This document shows positions 1-10,161 of a stretch of 64,000 nt of DNA, piece by piece. Source of the stretch: Lachnospiraceae bacterium (GTDB lineage: Bacteria > Bacillota > Clostridia > Lachnospirales > Lachnospiraceae); contig JAIKZD010000053.1 of the NCBI GenBank assembly GCA_024682555.1, positions 1 to 64,000 on the forward strand. The letters run 5' to 3'. How positions within the stretch are numbered: the stretch's first letter is position 1; every line of letters begins with the position of its first letter. The translations under genes and the position numbers were made by a program. The notes under the pieces are model-generated. The model was not told the DNA's origin, ran no database searches, and worked only from the letters and a program-made list of their open reading frames with translations.

Positions 1-252
1 GCCAAGTCCTCCGATCTGGATGAGCAGAAGTATCACGGCCTTGCCGAAGAGACTCCAGTGGGTAGCGGTAACAACAACCGTAAGACCGGTAACACAGACC
101 GAAGTCGCAGCTGTAAAAAGTGCATCCGTAAAGCCGGTAAAGTGTCCGTCGGATGAAGATATGGGAAGCATAAGAATGATCGCTCCCAACAGGATAGCTG
201 AAAGAAAACTTAAAGGGATCAGTCTGACAGACGAAATCCTGTGTCTGAGCAT
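1..252 (-). CDS. KtrB/TrkH-family potassium uptake protein, N-terminal part (truncated by window edge)
   Basis: Reverse complement from ATG at 252 reads MLRHRISSVRLIPLSFLSAILLGAIILMLPISSSDGHFTGFTDALFTAATSVCVTGLTVVVTATHWSLFGKAVILLLIQIGGLG, with the TrkH/KtrB 'FTAxSAxxVTGL' P-loop; AGGAGGAG RBS just upstream. Not in the ORF track because it runs off the window. Confidence 0.88.
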   Translation of the reverse strand, partial: MLRHRISSVRLIPLSFLSAILLGAIILMLPISSSDGHFTGFTDALFTAATSVCVTGLTVVVTATHWSLFGKAVILLLIQIGGLG

Positions 253-567
253 GCGGTAATATCTCCTCCTGATACTGATGCCTGTGATTAATATGTCCAA
301 ACCTCATATATTGTATGCATTTATGCCGGTATGGTCAATACTGTGGAATGAGTTTGGATCCGGACCTGAACCGGGTTTGGATCCGGACCGCTGCAGCGTT
401 GACAATACCGCTTTTTTGGTGGTAAAATCGCAAGTGCTGCAGAGCCGGTTCACTGATTCACAGGATATTCCGAATATAAGATCTTATCCTGGGTACAGAC
501 TGAGCCGTACAGTACCTGCAGAGGACAGATCAGGTCGTTGTTATAACAAATAAAAAGGAGAAAAAAC

Positions 568-2226
568 ATGAATCTTTCACCTCTTCAGAAAGCAAGATAT
601 GCTTACAAACCCAAGCTTCCCGGAATGTTAAGAAACGGTATTTCCGAGATATGCGTAAAGGACGGAGCAGCAACCGAAAGCGTTGCGGATCAGGATAAGA
701 TAAAGGCTCTCTTCCCCAATACTTACGGTAAGAACGAGATCACCTTTGAAAAAGGAACAAATACCTCTGCTGCAAAAAAGCAGGTAGTTGGCGTTATCCT
801 TTCGGGCGGACAGGCTCCCGGAGGACATAATGTTGTATGCGGTCTCTATGATGCCATCAAGGCTACGGATAAGAACAATGTGCTCCTTGGCTTCAAGGGC
901 GGTCCCAGCGGACTTATCGATGATGATTTTATAGAGTTTGATGATGAGTATATAGATGCTTTCCGTAATACCGGCGGTTTTGATATCATCGGATCCGGAC
1001 GTACCAAGCTCGAGACAGAGGAGCAGTTTAAGATCGTTACGGAGGTTGCTAAGAAGCACGGACTTACTGCGATCGTAATAATCGGCGGCGACGATTCAAA
1101 CACCAATGCAGCTGTTCTTGCCGAGTATATGGCAGCAAACAATACGGGAGTACAGGTTATCGGATGTCCGAAGACCATTGACGGCGATCTGAAGAATGAA
1201 GATATCGAGGCATCCTTCGGATTTGATACGGCTACAAAGACTTATTCCGAACTTATCGGAAATATCGAAAGAGATGCAAATTCAGCCAAGAAATACTGGC
1301 ATTTCATCAAGGTAATGGGAAGAAGCGCTTCACATGTTGCTCTTGAGTGTGCACTTGAGACACAGGCCAATATCTGCCTGATAGGTGAAGAAGTTGCGGC
1401 TAAGAAGATGTCACTTTCAGCCATAGCCGATTATATTGCCGATGCGGTTGAAAAGAGAGGAAATAACGGAGAGAACTTCGGTGTAGCCATCATTCCCGAG
1501 GGTATAGTCGAGTTCGTTCCCGAGTTCTCAATGCTTATAGCAGAGATAAACGAACTGCTTGCAGGAAAGAAGACCGAAGAATTCAATGCCCTTCCCGATT
1601 GGGATTCAAAGTATGAATATATTAAGAAGGGACTTTCAAAAGAGGCCTTTGATGTATTTAAGATCCTTCCGGATTTTGTACAGAAGCAGCTTTTCCTTGA
1701 GAGAGATCCTCACGGAAACGTTCAGGTATCACTGATCGAATCCGAAAAGCTCTTCTCTGCACTTGTAGCTGACAAGCTTAAGGAAAGAAAGGCAAACGGA
1801 TCATATAAGGGCAAGTTCGCAGCACAGCATCACTTCTTCGGTTACGAAGGAAGATGTGCCTTCCCTTCAAACTTTGATGCGGATTACTGCTATTCTCTCG
1901 GATATAATGCATTTATGCTCATCCAGTACGGTTATACCGGATATCTTTCAAAGGTTTCAAATCTTTCAAAGCCGGCTGAGGAATGGGTTGCAGGCGGAAT
2001 GCCCATCACCAAGATGATGAACATGGAGAGAAGAAACGGTGAGGATAAGCCGGTTATCAGAAAGGCTCTTGTAGAGCTTGACGGAAAGCCGTTTAAGTAT
2101 TTCTGCGAGCACAGGGATGAATGGGCAGTAAAGACAGCCTTTACCTATCCCGGAGCCATCCAGTATTTCGGACCTTCAGAGGTATGCGATCTTACCACAA
2201 GAACACTTGCTCTTGAGAAAGGCTGA
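568..2226 (+). CDS. pfp: diphosphate--fructose-6-phosphate 1-phosphotransferase (PPi-PFK, long form)
   Basis: 552 aa; [34 protein letters not shown] and [10 protein letters not shown] motifs of PPi-PFK; AAAAGGAG RBS. Confidence 0.93.
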   Translation: MNLSPLQKARYAYKPKLPGMLRNGISEICVKDGAATESVADQDKIKALFPNTYGKNEITFEKGTNTSAAKKQVVGVILSGGQAPGGHNVVCGLYDAIKATDKNNVLLGFKGGPSGLIDDDFIEFDDEYIDAFRNTGGFDIIGSGRTKLETEEQFKIVTEVAKKHGLTAIVIIGGDDSNTNAAVLAEYMAANNTGVQVIGCPKTIDGDLKNEDIEASFGFDTATKTYSELIGNIERDANSAKKYWHFIKVMGRSASHVALECALETQANICLIGEEVAAKKMSLSAIADYIADAVEKRGNNGENFGVAIIPEGIVEFVPEFSMLIAEINELLAGKKTEEFNALPDWDSKYEYIKKGLSKEAFDVFKILPDFVQKQLFLERDPHGNVQVSLIESEKLFSALVADKLKERKANGSYKGKFAAQHHFFGYEGRCAFPSNFDADYCYSLGYNAFMLIQYGYTGYLSKVSNLSKPAEEWVAGGMPITKMMNMERRNGEDKPVIRKALVELDGKPFKYFCEHRDEWAVKTAFTYPGAIQYFGPSEVCDLTTRTLALEKG

Positions 2227-2388
2227 ATAGATCCTGACGGTCTGTCATATCCGGAGATGAACAGATATCCAAAAAAGATCAGATGTCCGGAGAATAAATG
2301 ATATCCGGAGATGAAATGATATCCGGAGATGAAATGATATCCGGAAAGGAATGATATCCGGAGAAGAACCGGAAAAAAGCGATAAATA

Positions 2389-2417
2389 TTCAGGGGACGG
2401 CGGATACCGTCCCCTGT
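2389..2417. terminator. hairpin after pfp (GGGGACGG...CCGTCCCC)
   Basis: caggggacggcggataccgtcccctg palindrome followed by a T-rich stretch. Confidence 0.6.
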
Positions 2418-2515
2418 TGTTATTCAATGATCATAAAGCATAAATATTTCATATAAAAGCATTTCACATAAAAGCATATTTATATATATGGTTTACGTGA
2501 CAGATCCTTATTTGA

Positions 2516-3139
2516 TCATTTTGTAACCTTTTCAAAATCCGATGCGGGATGCTTGCATATCGGGCAGATAAAGTCATCGGGAAGATCTTCACCCACATAT
2601 TCGTATCCGCAGATCTTGCAGCGCCATACCGTCTGTCCGTCCGCTGTTTTTCCTACTGCCTCCGGCTTGGGCTTGATGTTTGACTGATAGTAGGTGTAGG
2701 TGGCCGAAGGAACATCGGAGAGTACATCCATGTCCGTAACATCGGCTATGAACAGGGTATGGGTCCCGAGATCCACTTCTTTTACAACCTTTGCGCAGAT
2801 GTAGGCATTGGTTCCTTCGGTTATTATCATGGTGTCGTTTGATGCCTTTTTGCAGGCAGTGAAGTCTGCAAATTTATCGACATCCCTTCCCGACTGGAAA
2901 CCGAAATGCTTAAACAGTTCAAAGCTTGCGGCCTCGCTTATCACGGAAACGGTGAAGATCCCCGTATCCCTTATCATGTCATGGGTATAGTTGCCTTTGT
3001 TTATGGCAACGGATATCCTGTTGGGTTCGCTGGTTACCTGAATTGCCGTGTTGGTGATGCAGCCGTTGTCCTTTCCGTCTCTGTTTGCACAGATCACAAA
3101 CAGACCGTAACTTAATGAATACATTGCTTTTTTGTCCAT
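2516..3139 (-). CDS. flavin reductase domain fused to rubredoxin (high-molecular-weight rubredoxin type)
   Basis: N-terminal flavoredoxin-like domain (YGLFVICANRDGKDNGCITNTAIQVTSEP) and C-terminal rubredoxin WRCKICGYEYVGEDLPDDFICPICKHPASDF. Confidence 0.9.
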   Translation of the reverse strand: MDKKAMYSLSYGLFVICANRDGKDNGCITNTAIQVTSEPNRISVAINKGNYTHDMIRDTGIFTVSVISEAASFELFKHFGFQSGRDVDKFADFTACKKASNDTMIITEGTNAYICAKVVKEVDLGTHTLFIADVTDMDVLSDVPSATYTYYQSNIKPKPEAVGKTADGQTVWRCKICGYEYVGEDLPDDFICPICKHPASDFEKVTK

Positions 3140-3174
3140 AGAATACCTCCTTTTAATCCTATGCTATATAAATC

Positions 3175-5952
3175 TTAATGTTTATTATCTTTTTTAAGCC
3201 TGCTCAAAGCCCAGGAAGCGATCTCGAGACAGCCTTCGGGACAATGGCGCAGGAAGATCCTGCTTATATCCTTATCTCCGGACGGACCTTTGTCAAAGAA
3301 GTAAGAGGTCCTGTCGATATCTCTCATGTATATCCATTTCTGCCCCTTTTCATCCTTTATATCCCCGGGTTCAGACCGGTACAGCATCAGACGGTCTATC
3401 ATCAGATCATCATCAACATCCTCCGAATATACGGTTTCGATGGTATATTCAAGTCTGAATCTGTCACCGCCTTCTTCAAATGTATAGAAGAAAACAGGAA
3501 TATCACCGCCTTCATCGGTATCCGTAAGCTCATATGTCCGGTAAAAATCCCTTATATGAACGGGAAGGAGAAAGGCAGTGTTTCCGTCAGCCTCAATCTC
3601 AGGGACGATCTCATAGACAAGACTCTCTTCCTTGTATTCACGGACCATGGATCCGCTCAGATCGTACTCTATCAGGCTCGCGGGCTTTAAGGTGTTAAGA
3701 TCTTCTACATGATCTATTTCCTTAAGTATTCTTTCGGCGCTTTCCGGATCGGGTTCATATATCTTCTTTTGCGGCAGATTGTACAGATTACACTCCTCAT
3801 CCAGGATCTTTAACAGAACTTCAATAACCTTAGAGGCAGGTATCTCAATGTAAGATGTAAGATCCACGGTCTCATCGTCATTCATGCTGCTGTTATAACG
3901 ATTCCTGAAATCCCTAGCCAATAGTGCGGGATCTTCATTGAGCCTGTCAAGATACCTCTGATCTATTCCTCCTTTGCACATTTCCATTCTTTCCTCATAT
4001 TCCCTGTCGGCTTCTTTTGCCGTAAGGAATCTTTTTTCGGAAAGAGTAAAATCATCATAATGTCTGCGTGCGAGAGGCTTCGGCTCATCCGTGTAAAATA
4101 CTCCGATACTGTCAAGTGAGCCGGATATGTTTTTTACTGCCTGAATATAGGAAAGCTGGGTGGCAAGAGAGGTGTTTTCAAAGAAATCAAACCTCTTTTT
4201 TGAATCATCCCCTTTTCTGCCGCAATAGAGCTTCTCGGCAAGATCGTAGATATTCATAAGCTTTATGTCGGAGAAGGAATGGTCACGGTATCTGTTATCC
4301 GAGCTGACCCTGGCACCGGTCATCAAGCCGCTCTGAGTTTTGTCTCCCTTAAAGAGATCATTAAGATTTAAGATCTTTTCTATGTCTTTGTAAAAGATAC
4401 ATCTGTATGATTCTTCCGAACCTGGCTTTATCTCCCATGTATCCGGTTTTTCCGAAAGCGGTCTGTAATCATCTGACGGATCAAAAAAGGCTTCTTTAGT
4501 CTCTTTTGTTTCTTTATTATCATATTCATAGCTCAGAAACTTCTTGAAGGTACCCGATATTACGGAATCAACCTTGCCGGAATCGGAAACGGAAACCGCC
4601 ATTTTATCTGCATCGAAAATATAGGTTGCACATACGGTTCCGTCCTGCTTATAGATGAATTCGCAGTTTGAAGCATGCAGCTGCTTCTTTGAATCCCTTC
4701 CGTATGAGGTACGGTCCCAGCACTGCAGTTCGTCACAGAGCATGAGCATATATGCAAGGGGATGCTCGTTCATGTCAAGAGCCCGTTTTATGCTGTTTCC
4801 GGAATCATCCGTATATTTGCGAAGTGCAAATTTGAAAAGGCTGTTATGCATTACTATGGCAGTCATGGCATCCATCCACAGATATCCGTCTTCTCCGTCC
4901 GGAAGGATGGTATCCGTGCCAAATATCGATATAAGTTTTCTGAAGAAGACGATCCCGCTGAAGAGTGCATGATCCATAAAATAATTGTATTTTGAAGGAT
5001 CGGTGGGCTTTGTGAGAAGGATCTCGTTAATTCCTTTTTCGGTAAGATTTCTTTCGGAAAGTCTTCTTGCAATGTGATGGGCAAGTACATCCGCTATGGT
5101 CTGTTCATCATTGTCTGCATCATTGTCTTCAAGAAAAGCTTTTGCAAGAAGGATGTATTCTGCATCGGAGAGCTTTGGTCTGTCAAACTCTTTGATGGTC
5201 TTTTTCAGGCTGATGAAATCATCAAGATTTTTGTAGGCAATAAAGGGAAGTGTCTTATATTCCACTTTATCTCCTTTATTGTCTATGCTGAAGTAAGTCT
5301 TTATCTGTTCAAAGGGTATTTCAAAAGGATATCCTATATCGTGAAACAGTGAGGTTATTCCCCAGAATTTAAGGAAATTTAAGGCAACGGTCTCCTCATC
5401 CGAATCCGTTTCGTAGTCCGGTCTCTTACCGTCAAAATAAGTTTTTTTGTAGGTATCTCTGTAGTTTTCATTATTATGGTAGATCGAAAGACCTGTCAGG
5501 AATACGTAGACCGAATGTGAATAATGATCTCTGTGTTTAAGCACAAGATTGCTGGCATTCGTTTCATAATTGGACAGCATCTCGATCAGCTTTTTGGCAA
5601 GGTTGTAATCGGAGATCTCAATGATATTTATAAAACAGAAATAAACATCAAAAGCGTCCTCCCTGCTTCCCGTCTCCATGAAGCGATGGATCGAATAATA
5701 GAGACTCATGAGATTTTCATCATAGGTATACGATTCATGTTTAGCTGTTGGAGTTTCATTGATCATGCAGCTGCATCTGTCCGATAAAAAGTACAGAACA
5801 TTTTTCTCGAGTTCAGATATCTTCTGAACTGCATCCCTGTGCTTTTCATGATCATGGATCCTTGACTCCAGCTTATCCGGAGAATACCTGAACATAAACT
5901 GATCGAAGTCGACGGCTCTGATCTTTACCCGTTTTTCCTTTATTCCGCTCAT
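3175..5952 (-). CDS. uncharacterised 925-aa protein with HD-phosphohydrolase-like motifs
   Basis: Long ORF with RBS; H(x)n-HD pattern (LKHRDHYSHSVYVFLTG ... FWGITSLFHDIGYPFEI ... VLAHHIARR ... MHNSLF ... LMLCDELQCWDR). Confidence 0.75.
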   Translation of the reverse strand: MSGIKEKRVKIRAVDFDQFMFRYSPDKLESRIHDHEKHRDAVQKISELEKNVLYFLSDRCSCMINETPTAKHESYTYDENLMSLYYSIHRFMETGSREDAFDVYFCFINIIEISDYNLAKKLIEMLSNYETNASNLVLKHRDHYSHSVYVFLTGLSIYHNNENYRDTYKKTYFDGKRPDYETDSDEETVALNFLKFWGITSLFHDIGYPFEIPFEQIKTYFSIDNKGDKVEYKTLPFIAYKNLDDFISLKKTIKEFDRPKLSDAEYILLAKAFLEDNDADNDEQTIADVLAHHIARRLSERNLTEKGINEILLTKPTDPSKYNYFMDHALFSGIVFFRKLISIFGTDTILPDGEDGYLWMDAMTAIVMHNSLFKFALRKYTDDSGNSIKRALDMNEHPLAYMLMLCDELQCWDRTSYGRDSKKQLHASNCEFIYKQDGTVCATYIFDADKMAVSVSDSGKVDSVISGTFKKFLSYEYDNKETKETKEAFFDPSDDYRPLSEKPDTWEIKPGSEESYRCIFYKDIEKILNLNDLFKGDKTQSGLMTGARVSSDNRYRDHSFSDIKLMNIYDLAEKLYCGRKGDDSKKRFDFFENTSLATQLSYIQAVKNISGSLDSIGVFYTDEPKPLARRHYDDFTLSEKRFLTAKEADREYEERMEMCKGGIDQRYLDRLNEDPALLARDFRNRYNSSMNDDETVDLTSYIEIPASKVIEVLLKILDEECNLYNLPQKKIYEPDPESAERILKEIDHVEDLNTLKPASLIEYDLSGSMVREYKEESLVYEIVPEIEADGNTAFLLPVHIRDFYRTYELTDTDEGGDIPVFFYTFEEGGDRFRLEYTIETVYSEDVDDDLMIDRLMLYRSEPGDIKDEKGQKWIYMRDIDRTSYFFDKGPSGDKDISRIFLRHCPEGCLEIASWALSRLKKDNKH

Positions 5953-6226
5953 TTATGTATTTTCCTTTCGGTTATTCTTTATTTCTTTGATTCATTTTTC
6001 CGGATTTATATCACGAATAATACTATTGAAACTACCATAAATCTTTATTTCGAACTCTTTTTTGAATCATTATTCTGAATTTTTTCCCGGATCCGGCCCC
6101 GGTCCCCTCATTATCGGTCCCATTATTCCGATGATATGGTATAATACCCTTGCGATGGCCGCTTACGGGGCCTTGTATGATCACAGATCAGAATTCATTA
6201 TATCATATTTAAGATGGGAGAACATT

Positions 6227-7240
6227 ATGGCAGACTCAAGAAGCGATTATTATTCAAACAGTGAAAACATCAGACCCGATTCCATGGAGAGGATCGAGAC
6301 AAAGGAACAGGCAGACAGATTCATCGATGAGCAGATCGGACTCATAAGAAAGCAGGTAGGCGACGGGAAGGTACTGCTTGCACTTTCCGGCGGAGTGGAT
6401 TCGTCCGTTGTTGCGGCACTGCTCATTAAGGCCATCGGGGATCAGCTCACCTGTATCCATGTTAACCACGGCCTGATGCGTAAGGGCGAGAGCGAGATGG
6501 TAATAGATGTGTTCAAAAAGCAGCTTCATGCAAATCTCATATATATCGATGCAACGGACAGATTTCTTGATCTGCTTGCCGGGGTATCGGATCCCGAGCA
6601 GAAGAGAAAGATAATTGGCGGCGAGTTCATAAAGGTCTTTGATGAAGAGGCCGCAAAGATAGAAGGTGTGGGCTTCCTCGGACAGGGAACCATCTATCCC
6701 GATATCCTCGAGAGCAAGGACGGTATCAAGGCTCATCATAATGTGGGCGGCCTTCCGGAAGAGGTTAAGATGGAGCTTGTGGAACCCCTGAAGCTTTTAT
6801 TCAAGGACGAGGTAAGAGTAGTGGGAGCGGCCCTTGGGCTTCCCGATGAAATGGTAAACCGTCAGCCCTTCCCGGGACCGGGTCTCGGAGTAAGGTGTAC
6901 GGGAGCCATCACAAGAGACCGTCTGAATGCGCTTCGTGAATCCGATGCTATCCTTCGTGAGGAATTCAAAAAGGCAGGACTTGATAAAAAGGTATGGCAG
7001 TATTTCACCGTTGTGCCCGATATGAAGGCTACAGGCGTAAAGGATGGGAAAAGAGCCTTTGAGTGGGTATGCATAATCCGCGCAGTTAATACAAAGGATG
7101 CAATGACGGCAGCCATTGAAAGGATCGACTGGGAGCTGCTTGAAAAGATCTCATACAGGATCACCCATGAGGTGGAGGGAATCAACAGATGTCTCTATGA
7201 TGTTACGGCAAAACCCACCGGGACAATTGAATTCGAGTGA
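6227..7240 (+). CDS. guaA: GMP synthase ATP-pyrophosphatase subunit (no glutamine amidotransferase domain)
   Basis: [18 protein letters not shown]-loop, [10 protein letters not shown]-like motif, [12 protein letters not shown] and C-terminal KPTGTIEFE; preferred ATG at 6227 inside ORF 6062..7240. Confidence 0.9.
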   Translation: MADSRSDYYSNSENIRPDSMERIETKEQADRFIDEQIGLIRKQVGDGKVLLALSGGVDSSVVAALLIKAIGDQLTCIHVNHGLMRKGESEMVIDVFKKQLHANLIYIDATDRFLDLLAGVSDPEQKRKIIGGEFIKVFDEEAAKIEGVGFLGQGTIYPDILESKDGIKAHHNVGGLPEEVKMELVEPLKLLFKDEVRVVGAALGLPDEMVNRQPFPGPGLGVRCTGAITRDRLNALRESDAILREEFKKAGLDKKVWQYFTVVPDMKATGVKDGKRAFEWVCIIRAVNTKDAMTAAIERIDWELLEKISYRITHEVEGINRCLYDVTAKPTGTIEFE

Positions 7241-7275
7241 TAGTTGCCTCTGCTTTTTCTGATAATCAAATTGTA

Positions 7276-7320
7276 TTCCGATGCCGGAAGTCTGTAACCC
7301 AGCGGCCACCGGCATCGGAA
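7276..7320. repeat. strong inverted repeat, 12-bp perfect arms with 21-nt loop
   Basis: TTCCGATGCCGG ... CCGGCATCGGAA; no T tract on either side. Confidence 0.7.
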
Positions 7321-7412
7321 ATTCAAAAAAATCAGATCGCGATGCCAAAAGCCAATACTGCGAGCCAACGTTGACCAAACCTGATCATCATGCTAATATA
7401 CAGTCAGGAAAC

Positions 7413-7450
7413 AAAGGCGTTTCATCTTTTAATGGATGAACGCCTTTTTT
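7413..7450 (+). terminator. intrinsic terminator-like hairpin upstream of the PEP-synthase-like gene
   Basis: AAAGGCGTtTCATC...GATGAACGCCTTTTTT. Confidence 0.8.
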
Positions 7451-7556
7451 GTTGTGACAGGAAGTAAACCATATGGCAGCACTAGACAGAATAAAGAGTG
7501 GTTTTGTTGTGATCGGAGGAAAATCATATGGCAGCATTTGACAGAATAAAGAGCGG
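7447..7556 (+). repeat. imperfect 55-bp tandem duplication of RBS + start codon + first codons
   Basis: 7447-7501 and 7502-7556 are about 85% identical by eye; both contain SD + ATATGGCAGCA...GACAGAATAAAGAG. Confidence 0.9.
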
Positions 7557-10161
7557 TATCCCTGAAATGGATACGGCACTTGATAGCATCAGGCTTGGAG
7601 ATAATGTTGTGTGGCGGGTTTCAGACCTGTCAGAGTTTAAGCTCTTTATGGAGCCTTATGTCAGACAGGCAATAGAAGATAAGCGTAATATCATCTATTT
7701 CCGCTTTGCTTTGCATGAACCTCTTCTTGAAGACCGTCCTGAGATAAAGACGGTGAATATCCCTTTATCTCACCGGTTTGAGAACTTCACCGTGAATATT
7801 CATAATGTGATAGAGGAGGAAGGTTACGATGCCTTTTATGTGTTTGACTGCCTGTCTGAGCTTCAGACGGCGTGGGCAACAGACCTTATGATGGGCAACT
7901 TTTTCAGAGTCACCTGCCCCTTCCTGTTTATTCTGGATACAGTTGCCTTCTTTCCCATAATAAGGGGCAAGCATTCGGTACAGGCGATAAACAAGATACT
8001 TAATACCACACAGCTCTTTTTCGATGTCTATTCGGACAAAAAGAATGTATATGTAAGACCGGAAAAGGTGTGGAACAGGAATTCCGAAACCATGTTTCTG
8101 CCGCATACTTATGACCCGGATACAGGTGAATTCCGTCCCATACTTGACGGAGTAAAATCCAGCAGATTTTATCAGACGCTGGGGCAGGCACAGCGGTCTG
8201 CCGAGGAACAGTATTCGGATTCCTGGGACAGGTTCTTCAACCGGGTAAAGCTTCTTAAGGAAAACGGGATGGATATTACCGAGGATTGTTCCAAAATGTG
8301 TGATATCATGATGACCCGCGATCCCAAGATGCGGGATATGGTCAAGGAACATTTCACACCGGAAGATTACTTTGCGGTCAGGGATCATATGGTCGGAACG
8401 GGCATGATAGGGGGAAAGGCCTGCGGAATGCTGCTCGCACGGGCGATCATCAGAAACAAAGAGCCTGATATAAGCGAAATCCTCGAGCCGCATGATTCTT
8501 TTTATGTCGGTTCGGATCTGTATTATACCTACATTGTCGATAACAACCTCTGGGATACACGGATAAAGCAAAGGACTGAGGACGGATACTTTGAACTCGC
8601 ACAGGAGTTTGCGGATAAGATAATGAACGGTGTCTTTTCCGATGCTATGCGCGATCAGTTTGTCAGGATAATCGAATATTACGGGCAGGATCCGTATATA
8701 ATCCGTTCCAGCTCTATTCTTGAGGACGGATTCGGAAATGCATTTGCCGGTAAATATGAATCGGTATTCTGTGTGAACAGGGGAAGTTATGAGGATCGAC
8801 TTGATGAATTTGAGCATGCCATCAAGGTTGTATATGCAAGTTCCATGAGCCTGTCGGCGCTTGATTACCGTAAGCGGCGCGGACTAGATAAGAGGGATGA
8901 GCAGATGGCACTTCTTATACAGCGTGTTTCCGGTTCTTACTATGGATCAAACTATATGCCCTGTGCAGCCGGTGTTGGATATTCCTACAGTCCATACAGG
9001 ATAATGAAGGATTCCGATCCGACGGCGGGAATGCTCCGGCTTGTAATGGGACTTGGAACTTCTGCGGTCGATCGTACCGAAGGTTCATATCCGAGGATAG
9101 TAAACCTTGATAAGCCTGAGAAGACCTCATATTCTTCTTCTGCCGATAAGCATAAGTTCTCCCAGGGGAAGGCAGAGGTCATAAACATGACGGAACATAC
9201 ACTTAAGAAGCTGTCCCTTGACCTGATCGAACCGGATATACCGACTTATCTTGGCAGGATCCTGTTTGAACATGATCATGACGCGGAATCAAGGCTTCGT
9301 GAAATGGGCAGACAGCGGGATGTTAAGTTTATCTCCTGTAAGGGGCTGGTTGAGAACAAGACCCTGATGGAGCAGATGAAGAGGGTGCTCTCATGCATAC
9401 AGGAGGAGTACGAGTATCCGGTTGACACGGAATTTACCATAAATATTTCGGAGAATGGAGAGTATTCCATAGATCTTCTTCAGTGCCGTCCGCTTCAGGT
9501 TCAGAAGTCAGGATCAGGCACCGTTATCCCGGCGGATATTCCCGTTGACAGTATTCTCCTTGAAAGCAAGGGGGCATCAATGGGTATGTGTAAGACAACA
9601 GAGCTTGATCTTATCGTGTATGTGGATCCCGTAAAGTACTATTCCATGCCATACAGGGATAAAGATTCTGTTGCCAGACTGATAGGAAAGATCAACTGGC
9701 ATTACAGGGATCTTAACAAACATATGATGCTTATCGTCCCGGGTCGTGTGGGAACAACATCACCGGAGCTTGGGGTACCGACTTCATTCTCCGATATAAG
9801 CGCCTTCGAGGTTATTTGCGAGACCGAGGAATCAAAGGCGGGATACAATCCCGAACTGTCCTATGGAAGTCATATATTCCAGGATCTTGTTGAGGCACAG
9901 ATACTCTATACTGCGATGTTCAATAATGAGAAAACGATTCATTTCCATCCCGAGAAACTTAATGAATATCCTGATATAACAGGTGACCTTGAGGAAAAAG
10001 AAGAGCTTAAGGACATTGTTCATATATATGATCTGAACGGGAGCAAATGTGAAGTATATAACGATGTGGCGAACGAACATCTGCTTATCACCCTGCAGAC
10101 TCCTCTCCGGGAAAAGCCCGAGAATTTACTGGGAATACATAAAACTGCAGTGTATAATTAA
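7528..10161 (+). CDS. PEP/pyruvate-binding (PPDK_N ATP-grasp) protein with an N-terminal degenerate KaiC/RecA-like domain
   Basis: GGKACGMLLARAII, YIIRSSSILEDGFGNAFAGKYESVF and IDLLQCRPLQ are PEP synthase N-domain signatures; N-terminus IKSGIPEMDTALDSIRLGDNVVW resembles KaiC; C-terminal VPGRVGTTSPELGVPTSFSDIS. Confidence 0.82.
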   Translation: MAAFDRIKSGIPEMDTALDSIRLGDNVVWRVSDLSEFKLFMEPYVRQAIEDKRNIIYFRFALHEPLLEDRPEIKTVNIPLSHRFENFTVNIHNVIEEEGYDAFYVFDCLSELQTAWATDLMMGNFFRVTCPFLFILDTVAFFPIIRGKHSVQAINKILNTTQLFFDVYSDKKNVYVRPEKVWNRNSETMFLPHTYDPDTGEFRPILDGVKSSRFYQTLGQAQRSAEEQYSDSWDRFFNRVKLLKENGMDITEDCSKMCDIMMTRDPKMRDMVKEHFTPEDYFAVRDHMVGTGMIGGKACGMLLARAIIRNKEPDISEILEPHDSFYVGSDLYYTYIVDNNLWDTRIKQRTEDGYFELAQEFADKIMNGVFSDAMRDQFVRIIEYYGQDPYIIRSSSILEDGFGNAFAGKYESVFCVNRGSYEDRLDEFEHAIKVVYASSMSLSALDYRKRRGLDKRDEQMALLIQRVSGSYYGSNYMPCAAGVGYSYSPYRIMKDSDPTAGMLRLVMGLGTSAVDRTEGSYPRIVNLDKPEKTSYSSSADKHKFSQGKAEVINMTEHTLKKLSLDLIEPDIPTYLGRILFEHDHDAESRLREMGRQRDVKFISCKGLVENKTLMEQMKRVLSCIQEEYEYPVDTEFTINISENGEYSIDLLQCRPLQVQKSGSGTVIPADIPVDSILLESKGASMGMCKTTELDLIVYVDPVKYYSMPYRDKDSVARLIGKINWHYRDLNKHMMLIVPGRVGTTSPELGVPTSFSDISAFEVICETEESKAGYNPELSYGSHIFQDLVEAQILYTAMFNNEKTIHFHPEKLNEYPDITGDLEEKEELKDIVHIYDLNGSKCEVYNDVANEHLLITLQTPLREKPENLLGIHKTAVYN

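Noticed and set aside
20-259. ORF track + strand 79-aa ORF
   Set aside because: Antisense to the truncated KtrB/TrkH gene, which has clear transmembrane and P-loop motifs and an RBS.
278-553. 91-aa + strand ORF between trkH and pfp
   Set aside because: No RBS or recognisable domain; covers the divergent promoter region and direct repeats.
7765-8817. 350-aa antisense ORF
   Set aside because: Fully opposite the PEP-synthase-like gene; length explained by codon composition; no RBS or domain recognised.
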